Source: Vicingus sp036171675
GTDB taxonomy: Bacteria > Bacteroidota > Bacteroidia > Flavobacteriales_E > Vicingaceae
Reading direction: 5' to 3'
NCBI GenBank assembly: GCA_036171675.1
Contig: JAVHRO010000008.1
Span: 1 to 24,184, forward strand
Length of the DNA stretch: 24,184 bases
In this document: positions 15,316 through 22,490 of the stretch, in pieces
Position numbering within the stretch: position 1 is the first letter of the stretch
How the letters are laid out: each line of letters begins with the position of its first letter
Notes under the pieces: model-generated
Databases searched by the model: none
Told to the model about the DNA's origin: nothing
What the model saw: only the letters and a program-made list of their open reading frames with translations
Made by a program: the position numbers and the translations under genes

Positions 15316-16717
15316 ATTTAAATATTTTGTTTGGATTTAATATGTTATTTGGGTCGAAAAGTTTCTTAATGTCTTTTTGAAGTTGCATTACTGTGCTACT
15401 AAATACAATGTCGGTATACTCTTTTTGAACTAACCCAATACCATGTTCTCCAGAAATGGTTCCTTTAAGATGAACACACAATTCAAAAATTTCACGAATA
15501 GCAATGGGCATTTTATTTTTCCAATCTAAGTCAGACATTTTATCTTTAATAATGTTTACATGTAAATTTCCGTCACCTGCATGTCCATAGCATACCGAAA
15601 TAAATCCATATTTATTACCAATGTCTTTTACCCCTAAAAGTAATTTTGGCAGTTCAGCTCGTGGAACAACTGTATCTTCTTCCTTGTATATTGATTTTGA
15701 TTTTACAGCCTCCCCTACTACCCTTCTTATTTTCCATAATCTTTCCTTTTTGGCATTATCATCTGCAAACAATATTTCGTCACATTCGAATTGCTGTAAA
15801 ACATTAAATATAGTTTCACAATCTTGCTGTAATACTTCCATATTGTTACCATCAACTTCAATTAATAAATGTGCCTGAACATGTTCTCCAATAGCAAACG
15901 AATCATCTCCAATATGTTTTGCTCCCCATAGAATAGCATCTCGTTCCATAAATTCCATTCCTGAGGGGGTAACTCCTGCAATAAATATTTCGGAAACAGC
16001 TTTACAAGCATCTTCTAAATTGAAGAAAGGAACCAACATTAATAAATTATGTATTGGAAATGGAATTAACTTAAAAACAGCTTTAGTAATTATCCCTAGA
16101 GTACCTTCACTACCAATCATTAGTTGTGTTAAATTATAGCCTGTAGAATTTTTCAAGGTATTGGCTCCAGTCCAAATTATTTCTCCATTTGGCAACACCA
16201 CTTCTAAATTAAGCACGTAATCTTTAGTAACTCCATATTTTACTGCCTTAGGACCTCCTGAATTTTCTGCTAAATTTCCGCCAATAAAACAGCTTCCTTT
16301 GCTTGCTGGGTCAGGTGGATAAAACAATCCTTTTTCTTTAACAGCATTTTGAAAAACTTCATTAATAACCCCCGGTTCAACGGTGGCTTGTAAATTATGC
16401 TCATCTATTTCAATAATTTGATTAAACCGCTCCATTGAAAGTAAAATTCCCTTATGAATAGGTAAAGCTCCTCCGCTTAAACCTGTTCCTGCACCTCGAG
16501 GTGTAATAGATATGTTTTCCTGATTACAAAATTTAATTAATCTCGAAATTTCTTGTGATGTTCTTGGTTTAACTATCACTTCTGGAAAAAAAATTAAATC
16601 TTCTGTTTCGTCCTGACCATATTTTTCGAGGTTATCGTTATCGACAAAAACAAACTCCTTTCCAACTATATTAGTTAGGAATTCTAAATGACCCGATGAT
16701 ATTTTTTTATAATTCAT
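15314..16717 (-). CDS. FAD-linked oxidase, GlcD / D-lactate dehydrogenase family
   Basis: 467 residues, the usual length for this family. The N-terminal FAD-binding (PCMH/BBE-type) domain, about residues 35-215, has VIVKPRTSQEISRLIKFCN, the P-R-G-x-G-T-G-L-S-G-G loop, and DPASKGSCFIGGNLAENSGG. The C-terminal FAD-oxidase domain includes GHAGDGNLHVNI and ISGEHGIGLVQKEY, with the His residues used in 2-hydroxyacid oxidation. Family members oxidise D-lactate, glycolate or D-2-hydroxyglutarate. The sequence alone does not separate these. There is no signal peptide, so it is cytoplasmic or peripherally membrane-bound. No GlcE, GlcF or iron-sulfur partner gene is adjacent, so it appears to act as a stand-alone flavoprotein. 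No TAnnTTTG box was found upstream. Confidence 0.88.
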   Translation of the reverse strand: MNYKKISSGHLEFLTNIVGKEFVFVDNDNLEKYGQDETEDLIFFPEVIVKPRTSQEISRLIKFCNQENISITPRGAGTGLSGGALPIHKGILLSMERFNQIIEIDEHNLQATVEPGVINEVFQNAVKEKGLFYPPDPASKGSCFIGGNLAENSGGPKAVKYGVTKDYVLNLEVVLPNGEIIWTGANTLKNSTGYNLTQLMIGSEGTLGIITKAVFKLIPFPIHNLLMLVPFFNLEDACKAVSEIFIAGVTPSGMEFMERDAILWGAKHIGDDSFAIGEHVQAHLLIEVDGNNMEVLQQDCETIFNVLQQFECDEILFADDNAKKERLWKIRRVVGEAVKSKSIYKEEDTVVPRAELPKLLLGVKDIGNKYGFISVCYGHAGDGNLHVNIIKDKMSDLDWKNKMPIAIREIFELCVHLKGTISGEHGIGLVQKEYTDIVFSSTVMQLQKDIKKLFDPNNILNPNKIFK

Positions 16718-16914
16718 TCTTACGTTATTTATGTATTAAAATTATGAAGTAAAGTAAACTAAAGTAATTTAAAAAAAAATGATGTATAAATGGGAAACTG
16801 TTCTTTTGGCTTTTTTCGAAAAAATGTTTTTAACTTTTGAATCCATTTTTCAATCCAAAATATAATTTAAGCTTTTAATGCTTAATACATTATCAACCCA
16901 TTTTTTGCATAATT
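16718..16914. other. AT-rich gap upstream of the FAD oxidase
   Basis: Part of a 327-nt gene-free gap that also contains the terminator and the tRNA trailer. It presumably holds the FAD oxidase promoter, but I could not find a good -7 box. It contains a short direct repeat of AAGTAAA/TAAAGTAA type (about 16747-16767), a weak TAAGC...GCTTA hairpin (around 16868), and a 28-codon plus-strand frame (16779-16865) that I do not consider a gene. Confidence 0.4.
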
Positions 16915-16969
16915 AAAAAAGACCTCATTCAAGTATTAATTATTTAAATTAATATGTGAAATAGGTCTT
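16915..16969 (-). terminator. Intrinsic terminator downstream of the tRNA gene
   Basis: AAGACCT (16919-16925) pairs with AGGTCTT (16963-16969). An inner stem TATTAATT/AATTAATA (16934-16941 with 16947-16954) closes a 5-nt loop. On the minus strand a six-T run follows at 16920-16915. It would end the tRNA transcript after a trailer of about 75 nt. Confidence 0.7.
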
Positions 16970-17044
16970 AACTATTTGATTTTACTATTTATTGCAACTC
17001 CACAGAAAAAAATGACGGCGAATTTGAACTTTTAGTTTAATAAG

Positions 17045-17118
17045 TGACCTCGACAGGATTCAAACCTGTAATCTCTTGAGCCGTAATCAAGTGCATTATT
17101 CAGTTGTGCTACGAGGCC
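17045..17118 (-). tRNA. tRNA-Arg (anticodon ACG)
   Basis: A 74-nt cloverleaf on the minus strand. The acceptor stem GGCCTCG/CGAGGTC has one G-U pair and the discriminator base is A. The D arm is GCAC...ATGC with three pairs and a C13/A22 mismatch. The anticodon arm CTTGA-TTACGGC-TCAAG gives anticodon ACG, which reads CGN Arg codons after A-to-I editing at position 34. The variable loop is AGATT and the T arm is ACAGG-TTTGAAT-CCTGT. A20, an arginine identity base, is present. CCA is not encoded. Two nearly invariant bases differ: G19 is A and C56 is T, which together keep a Watson-Crick tertiary pair. A TATATTTG box lies 12 nt upstream. Confidence 0.93.
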
Positions 17119-17129
17119 AAATTGTTTTG

Positions 17130-17137
17130 CAAATATA
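17130..17137 (-). promoter_or_regulatory. Putative -7 box of the tRNA gene
   Basis: The minus strand reads TATATTTG, fitting TAnnTTTG. The expected start is near 17125, giving a 5' leader of about 7 nt. It sits between the stop of the GT9 gene and the tRNA. Confidence 0.5.
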
Positions 17138-17167
17138 CTAATCGAAATTAATTATTATCCTTATTAG

Positions 17168-18142
17168 TTATATTTTAATGTCATTTCCACATTTAAAATG
17201 TCCTTCAGGGCATTCATTCTTTCCATGCAAACCACATGGTCTACATTTTAATTCAGTTGTTAATTGTTTAATTACAGCACTATTTGATAATGGTCCAAAG
17301 CCAAATTCGGGCAACGTTGAACAAAAATAGGCAGTAATAGGTGCATTCATAGCAGACGCAATATGTAGTGGAGCAGAATCGTTAACATGATTCATTTCGG
17401 CATGTTGCATTAATGCTGCAGATTGCAATAAGGTTAATTTACCTGCAAGATTAAAACACTTGTTGTTTTTTGAAGCATTTATTACTTCTTCAATTAGTTG
17501 AATATCTTCTGTTGAACCTAATAAATAAATTGAATAATTATCGTTGATTTTATTAATAACTTCAATCCATTTTTCTTTTGGCAGTTGTTTGGTAAACCAA
17601 ACAGAGCTTGGTGCTAAGCAAACGTATTTATCTTTTTTATAACCTTGAACCAATTCATAATCTTTATTTGAAGGATACAAATGCGGTTTTTCTAGAACAC
17701 TATCGGTAAAGTGTTCTATTAATTTTTGATTTCGAGCTGTTTCATGTAAACCATTTCCAATTGTATGCTCAAATGAACTTGTAAACAAAAAAGACAAAGG
17801 ATTTTTTTTAAACCCGATTTTTAATTTAGCTCCTGAAAATGCGGTTAACATTCCACTCGATGCAAAACGTTGCAAATTAACGACTAAATCGTATTTATTT
17901 TTATGAATCGTTTTTGATAGTAATTTTAAATTACTGTACTTTCCTTTCTTTTTATTCCATACTAAAATTTCATTTAATTTTGGATGATTCTCAAGCAATC
18001 CTTCATTTCCTTTCCTTAGCAAAAAATCAAGCTTAGCATCAGGATAGAAAATGGATAATTTTTCTACTATCGAAGTTGCAAGAATTACATCTCCAATAAA
18101 AGCTGTCTGGATAATTAATATTTTATTTAACTTGTATTTCAT
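17168..18142 (-). CDS. Glycosyltransferase family 9 (ADP-heptose:LPS heptosyltransferase-like)
   Basis: 324 residues. The N-terminus IQTAFIGDVILATSIVEKL is the GT9 opening that follows the first beta strand. The C-terminal half has VCLAPSSVWFTKQLPKEKW and the nucleotide-sugar motif HVNDSAPLHIASAMNAP. The C-terminal Cys-containing end (CRPCGLHGKNECPEGHF) is typical of WaaF/WaaC-like members. These enzymes act at the inner face of the cytoplasmic membrane, adding heptose to the lipid A-core. In Bacteroidota the exact sugar is often uncertain. It is the last gene of the leftward operon that holds two GT4 enzymes and dapD, 3 nt after dapD. I call the family with confidence but not the donor. Confidence 0.88.
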   Translation of the reverse strand: MKYKLNKILIIQTAFIGDVILATSIVEKLSIFYPDAKLDFLLRKGNEGLLENHPKLNEILVWNKKKGKYSNLKLLSKTIHKNKYDLVVNLQRFASSGMLTAFSGAKLKIGFKKNPLSFLFTSSFEHTIGNGLHETARNQKLIEHFTDSVLEKPHLYPSNKDYELVQGYKKDKYVCLAPSSVWFTKQLPKEKWIEVINKINDNYSIYLLGSTEDIQLIEEVINASKNNKCFNLAGKLTLLQSAALMQHAEMNHVNDSAPLHIASAMNAPITAYFCSTLPEFGFGPLSNSAVIKQLTTELKCRPCGLHGKNECPEGHFKCGNDIKI

Positions 18143-18145
18143 TTT

Positions 18146-18961
18146 TTATACCGCTACACTGTAATCTCTTAATACGTCATTTAAAGATGTTTTCAAATCT
18201 GTACTTGCCTTTCGTTTGCCAATTATTAATGCACATGGAACTTGATATTCTCCAGCATTAAATTTCTTGGTATATGAACCTGGAATTACTACACTACGTT
18301 CAGGAACTTCTCCAATAAATTCTTTTGGAGCATTTCCACTCACATCAATTATTTTTGTGGATTTGGTTAACACCACATTAGCTCCTAAAACTGCTTCTTT
18401 TCTTACGCGAACTCCCTCCACAACAATACATCTTGAGCCTATAAAACAACCATCTTCAATAATTACAGGAGCAGCTTGCAAGGGTTCCAAAACCCCTCCT
18501 ATTCCCACTCCGCCACTTAAATGTACGTTTTTCCCAATTTGAGCACATGAGCCAACTGTTGCCCAAGTATCCACCATAGTTCCCGCATCAACATAAGCGC
18601 CAATGTTCACATACGATGGCATTAAAATAACTCCTGATGCTAAAAAAGCGCCATATCTAGCCACAGCATGAGGAACGACACGCACCCCAAGTTTTGCATA
18701 GTTCGTTTTCAATTTCATTTTATCATGAAATTCAAATGGACCAACTTCTATGGTTTCCATTTTTTGTATGGGGAAATATAACACTACTGCTTTTTTTACC
18801 CATTCGTTTACTTGCCACTCATCTCCAATTGGTTCAGCTACTCGTAATGTACCTTGATCAATTCGTTCAATAACATTTCTAATTGCTTTTTGATTATCAG
18901 GATTATGAAGTAAATTCCTGTTATCCCAAGTGTTTTCAATAATTTTTCTTAAATTTTGCAT
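18146..18961 (-). CDS. dapD: 2,3,4,5-tetrahydropyridine-2,6-dicarboxylate N-succinyltransferase
   Basis: 271 residues (E. coli 274). It transfers succinyl from succinyl-CoA to tetrahydrodipicolinate in the succinylase branch of lysine/meso-diaminopimelate synthesis, supplying peptidoglycan. The N-terminal helical domain (about 1-100) is followed by a left-handed beta-helix made of hexapeptide repeats (about 105-220). Clear family segments are RVVPHAVARYGAFLASGVILMPSYVNIGAYVD, GGVGIGGVLEPLQAAPVIIEDGCFIGSRCIVVEGV and VVIPGSY. It sits in a glycosyltransferase operon, 1 nt after the upstream GT4 gene and 3 nt before the GT9 gene. No other dap gene is nearby. Confidence 0.96.
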   Translation of the reverse strand: MQNLRKIIENTWDNRNLLHNPDNQKAIRNVIERIDQGTLRVAEPIGDEWQVNEWVKKAVVLYFPIQKMETIEVGPFEFHDKMKLKTNYAKLGVRVVPHAVARYGAFLASGVILMPSYVNIGAYVDAGTMVDTWATVGSCAQIGKNVHLSGGVGIGGVLEPLQAAPVIIEDGCFIGSRCIVVEGVRVRKEAVLGANVVLTKSTKIIDVSGNAPKEFIGEVPERSVVIPGSYTKKFNAGEYQVPCALIIGKRKASTDLKTSLNDVLRDYSVAV

Positions 18962-18962
18962 G

Positions 18963-20129
18963 TTAATTTGAGGTGATTAATTGTTCTAAAATTTTAGTAC
19001 TTCCTTCCCATGTGTAATTCTCCTTTACAAACAGATATCCTTGTTCCGAAATTTTATTATAAAGTTCCTGATTTTGTAATAAACTGTTAATATACTGAGC
19101 ATATTCTTTGGGATTTTCACCAATGATTACATTTTCGTTGTGAGTTGCTCCTAATGCATTATTTGCTAAGCTAGACGTAATACAAGGTAACTTCATGGCC
19201 ATGGCTTCTAATAATTTGTTTTGTAAGCCTGTTCCTATTTGCATTGGTGCAATAAACACTTTAGACTTAGCATAATATTCCGACATATCCTGAACCCAAC
19301 CAGTAACCAAAACATGTTCAGATTTTAATACCAACACTTTTGCATCGGGATTAGCTCCTACAATAGCCACTGTTATTAATGGATTTGTTTTCCATACAAG
19401 AGGCATAATTTCTTTTACTAAATATATGGCACCAATCACATTTGGTGGATAACTCATGTTTCCTGTAAAAATTATGTCAAATTCTTTCTGAGCTGTTCTA
19501 TGCTGAAACATTGAATAATCGACCCCATTTTTAACTATAACGATTGAATCATTTTTAATATTTACTATTAATTCTCTATCTTGATTTGAGATGATGGTTA
19601 AATTATTGAAATCGTTAAAAATAAAATGCTCGTATCTTTTAAGTCGTTCGGTTTCAATTTTCAAGAAAGGTTTTAAATAAAAGGGTGAATCTGTAATTCT
19701 ACGCTCCATTCCTCTTGAAAGAGCATCCATATAATCCAAGGTCTTTTGAATTTTCACATGTCGCACATACTCCGCAACCCTTATTAATTGACAATAGATA
19801 TGGTCTGGTTGTATTTCTTCAATCAGTTTATTTATTTTATGTTGAGCTGATGCATTGTAGAAATAACTTACTTGTAATGACTCCTTTGAAAACAGCAGCT
19901 TAATGAATAGATGGAAATATATTTGAATTTTGTATAAACGTATGATTTCAATTCTTGTGCAGAATTGTTGTAAAATTGCATAATCGTCTTTTGAAACCTG
20001 AACATCAGAAAGAGCACATAAAATAATTTCGTGATTTTTTGATAATTCACGAAGTTGATGAAATGCTCGTAACTTATCTCCTTTTTCTAGTGGATATGGA
20101 AAACGTGAAAGAAGGAAAAGTATTTTCAT
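18963..20129 (-). CDS. GT4-family glycosyltransferase
   Basis: 388 residues. The start is ATG at 20129-20127. The codon before it is TTG, which would only add one residue. The GT-B fold is visible: an N-terminal acceptor domain beginning KILFLLSRFPYPLEKGDKLR, then a C-terminal donor domain from about residue 215 with IIFTGNMSYPPNV, VGANPDAKV, VTGWVQDM and GTGLQNKLLEAMAMKLPCITS. The last is the nucleotide-sugar-binding E-x7-type motif. The overall look is that of the EpsH1/PEP-CTERM-type sugar transferases of polysaccharide clusters. It overlaps the stop of the upstream GT4 gene by one base (TGATG), implying coupled translation. The donor and acceptor sugars are not predictable. Confidence 0.88.
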   Translation of the reverse strand: MKILFLLSRFPYPLEKGDKLRAFHQLRELSKNHEIILCALSDVQVSKDDYAILQQFCTRIEIIRLYKIQIYFHLFIKLLFSKESLQVSYFYNASAQHKINKLIEEIQPDHIYCQLIRVAEYVRHVKIQKTLDYMDALSRGMERRITDSPFYLKPFLKIETERLKRYEHFIFNDFNNLTIISNQDRELIVNIKNDSIVIVKNGVDYSMFQHRTAQKEFDIIFTGNMSYPPNVIGAIYLVKEIMPLVWKTNPLITVAIVGANPDAKVLVLKSEHVLVTGWVQDMSEYYAKSKVFIAPMQIGTGLQNKLLEAMAMKLPCITSSLANNALGATHNENVIIGENPKEYAQYINSLLQNQELYNKISEQGYLFVKENYTWEGSTKILEQLITSN

Positions 20130-21328
20130 CAATTAATTAGTTTTTTATAAAAATCGGAAAGTTTATTACAAATTACCTGATTATCATATGTTGTTTCGGC
20201 TAGTATTCGCGCATTTTTACCAATAGAATTAGCATAATCTTGATTATTTAAACAGTTTAAAATTGCCGTTTCAAATTCTAGTTCACTATTTGCAATTATG
20301 ATATTTATCCCATCTTGATATTCAATACCTTCAGCTCCTACTGTTGTTGAAATAATAGTTTTTCCAAATGCCATTCCCTCAATAATCTTTACTCGCATTC
20401 CACCACCTGAAGTTAAAGGAACTATCATTATTGATTTAGAATTAATAAACCGATGTGCATCTGGAACCTCTCCTTCTATTATTACATTGTCCATTTTAAA
20501 TTCTAATAACCAATCGGGCATTTTTCTACCTGCTAAGTACAATTTAACCTGTTGATTTTTATCTATTACATGTTGCCATACATTTTTTAAGAACCATTGT
20601 ATACCATCAGCATTTGGTCTCCAATCCATTGCACCAATATGAAAAACAGATAACTTTTCCAGATTTGTTTGGTCAATTTTATATTTACCAAGGTCAATTC
20701 CAAATGGAACATGAATAATTGGAACGGTGCAACCCATTTTTCTATAAACTTCCGTATCAAGTTCTGTTATGGTTGCAATGGCATCAAATTTATTCAATAC
20801 TTCGTATTCGTATTTTTTTAGTCGCTTTGCGAGCAACTTTAAATAAATTCTTTTTATAGGATTTCCAGTGTCATTAGCCAATCGCTCCCAAATCATGCAC
20901 TCAATATTTTGTGAACGAAGTACAATTTTAGCTTTAGAATAGTTTCGAATAGTGTTAACATAAGGTGTTACCCATAACGTTTCAAGGTGAATTACATCGT
21001 AGTGGTTATTGCTTAATTTATCAATCAACACTTTTTCGAACTCCTTTGAGCAAAATCTAGTAATGTTATAGGATTGGGTTGAAAAAAGATTAATAAGTGC
21101 GTCGAACGGTTTTATGGAAGTATCAATATAAACTAATTGATAATTGGTTTTATTTCTATAAGAAATTTCCACATTTTCAATTTCCACAAAATGTTTGGCG
21201 GTGTTAATTGCCAATACATCAACACTATTTCCAGCGTTAATCAATCCATGAGTAAGAATATCCATAGCAATACTACCCCCATCGGAAGGTGGAAAAGGTA
21301 TTTTGCTACAAACTTGTAATATTCTCAT
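20129..21328 (-). CDS. GT4-family glycosyltransferase
   Basis: 399 residues, first gene of the leftward envelope operon. The N-terminal domain opens with RILQVCSKIPFPPSDGGSIAM, in which the G-G-S loop binds the acceptor. The donor domain (about 225-395) contains FHIGAMDWRPNADGI, LYLAGRKMPDW, IEGEVPDAHRF and SGGGMRVKIIEGMAFGKTIISTTVGAEGI. It is related to but distinct from the next enzyme, so the two probably add different sugars to the same glycan. It has no membrane segment and is expected to work at the cytoplasmic face of the membrane. A TATATTTG box at 21371-21378 gives a 38-nt leader. The gene is divergent from the SDR gene at 21498. Confidence 0.88.
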   Translation of the reverse strand: MRILQVCSKIPFPPSDGGSIAMDILTHGLINAGNSVDVLAINTAKHFVEIENVEISYRNKTNYQLVYIDTSIKPFDALINLFSTQSYNITRFCSKEFEKVLIDKLSNNHYDVIHLETLWVTPYVNTIRNYSKAKIVLRSQNIECMIWERLANDTGNPIKRIYLKLLAKRLKKYEYEVLNKFDAIATITELDTEVYRKMGCTVPIIHVPFGIDLGKYKIDQTNLEKLSVFHIGAMDWRPNADGIQWFLKNVWQHVIDKNQQVKLYLAGRKMPDWLLEFKMDNVIIEGEVPDAHRFINSKSIMIVPLTSGGGMRVKIIEGMAFGKTIISTTVGAEGIEYQDGINIIIANSELEFETAILNCLNNQDYANSIGKNARILAETTYDNQVICNKLSDFYKKLIN

Positions 21329-21370
21329 TAATTATAAATCAGGTAAGACAAGACTTTCAAGGTTGAATTG

Positions 21371-21378
21371 CAAATATA
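21371..21378 (-). promoter_or_regulatory. Putative -7 box of the envelope glycosyltransferase operon
   Basis: The minus strand reads TATATTTG. A TTTTG lies 15 nt upstream of it, slightly short of the usual -33 spacing. The expected start is near 21366. Confidence 0.5.
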
Positions 21379-21472
21379 GTAATTAGATTTTGCCAAAATT
21401 GGATGTTTTTCAATTTCAACTCAAAATTATCTAATTCCATTTTATAAGTTTTTCTAATTTATTCTGAATGCT

Positions 21473-21480
21473 TATTTTTG
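21473..21480 (+). promoter_or_regulatory. Putative -7 box of the SDR gene
   Basis: TATTTTTG fits TAnnTTTG and overlaps the earlier in-frame ATG at 21468. Transcription from about 21485 would exclude that ATG and leave a 13-nt leader to the ATG at 21498. Confidence 0.35.
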
Positions 21481-21497
21481 TTGAAGATTTAATTGAA

Positions 21498-22469
21498 ATG
21501 AACAATAGAGATAAATATTTAATAACCGGATTTTCTGGGTTTGTAAGTAAACATTTTATTGACTTCCTAGAAAACAATAAAATAAGTGTAGATGTGCTTG
21601 GTGTTGATATTAACGAAGAAATTAATTTTGATTATTCAAACAAAACTTACGTTAATTGTTTCTTTAAAAAAGCAGATCTGTTAAACAAAGCAGCTGTTCA
21701 ACAAATTATTTCTGACTTTAAGCCTAACTATGTTTTACATCTTGCTTCGTATAGTAGTGTAGCCATGAGTTGGAAAATGCCTGTTGAAAGTTTTACCAAC
21801 AATACCAACATTTTTTTAAACTTAATTGAAACCATTCGTCTTTCCGAGTTAAAATGTAGGATTTTATCCATTGGTTCGTCGGAAGAATATGGAAATGTAG
21901 TTGATGGTAATGTTCATCTTTCTGAAAATCATGTGCTAAACCCAATAAGTCCTTACGCTGTAGCAAGAGTATCACAAGAAATGTTGTCAAAAATTTATAC
22001 CGATAGTTACGGTATGGACATTATTATAACCCGCTCGTTCAATCATATTGGAACCCACCAAAAAGATATTTTTGTAATTCCAAGTTTTGTTAAAAAAATA
22101 ATTGCGTTAAAAGAAAATAACGATGCAGTTAAAGAATTAACTACTGGCGACACCTCCATAATTAGAGATTTTGTTGATGTTAGAGATGTGGTTGAAGCCT
22201 ATTACCTATTATTTAAAAAGGGTAAAAAGGGTGAAATTTATAATATTTGTAATGAGAAAGGAACGTCCTTGAACGAAATTATTCAAATCATTTCAACTAT
22301 TTTGAATGTAAAAGTTATTCAAAAAACTGACCCTAATTTGGTTCGTCCAAATGATAATAAAATCATTATTGGTTCAAATCAAAAAATTAAAAAAGATACA
22401 GGTTGGGTTAATAAATATTCGTTAGAACAAAGTTTAGCTGATATTGTATCTTACTACCAAAATAATTAG
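21498..22469 (+). CDS. Extended SDR, GDP-6-deoxy-D-mannose reductase / GDP-mannose dehydratase-like
   Basis: 323 residues from ATG 21498. An ATG at 21468 would add ten residues, but the promoter motif overlaps it. This is a Rossmann-fold nucleotide-sugar enzyme. The cofactor loop is TGFSGFVS (10-17), so the third glycine of GxxGxxG is Ser17. The S-S at 127-128 and Tyr153 are in the expected catalytic places, but the Tyr-x3-Lys motif reads YAVAR, giving Arg157. RSFNHIGTHQKDIFVIP, RDFVDVRDVVEAYYLL, YNICNEKGTSLNEI and RPNDNKIIIGSN fit the reductase (Rmd) group, which finishes GDP-D-rhamnose-type sugars. The gene diverges from the glycosyltransferase operon and may supply its donor; that link is inference. 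Confidence 0.82.
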   Translation: MNNRDKYLITGFSGFVSKHFIDFLENNKISVDVLGVDINEEINFDYSNKTYVNCFFKKADLLNKAAVQQIISDFKPNYVLHLASYSSVAMSWKMPVESFTNNTNIFLNLIETIRLSELKCRILSIGSSEEYGNVVDGNVHLSENHVLNPISPYAVARVSQEMLSKIYTDSYGMDIIITRSFNHIGTHQKDIFVIPSFVKKIIALKENNDAVKELTTGDTSIIRDFVDVRDVVEAYYLLFKKGKKGEIYNICNEKGTSLNEIIQIISTILNVKVIQKTDPNLVRPNDNKIIIGSNQKIKKDTGWVNKYSLEQSLADIVSYYQNN

Positions 22470-22490
22470 TCCTTTAAGGTAGAGTTAGTA

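Noticed and set aside
16779..16865. 28-codon plus-strand frame in the gap upstream of the FAD oxidase
   Set aside because: Low complexity, no promoter motif, no recognisable family. A chance frame is likely in AT-rich DNA.
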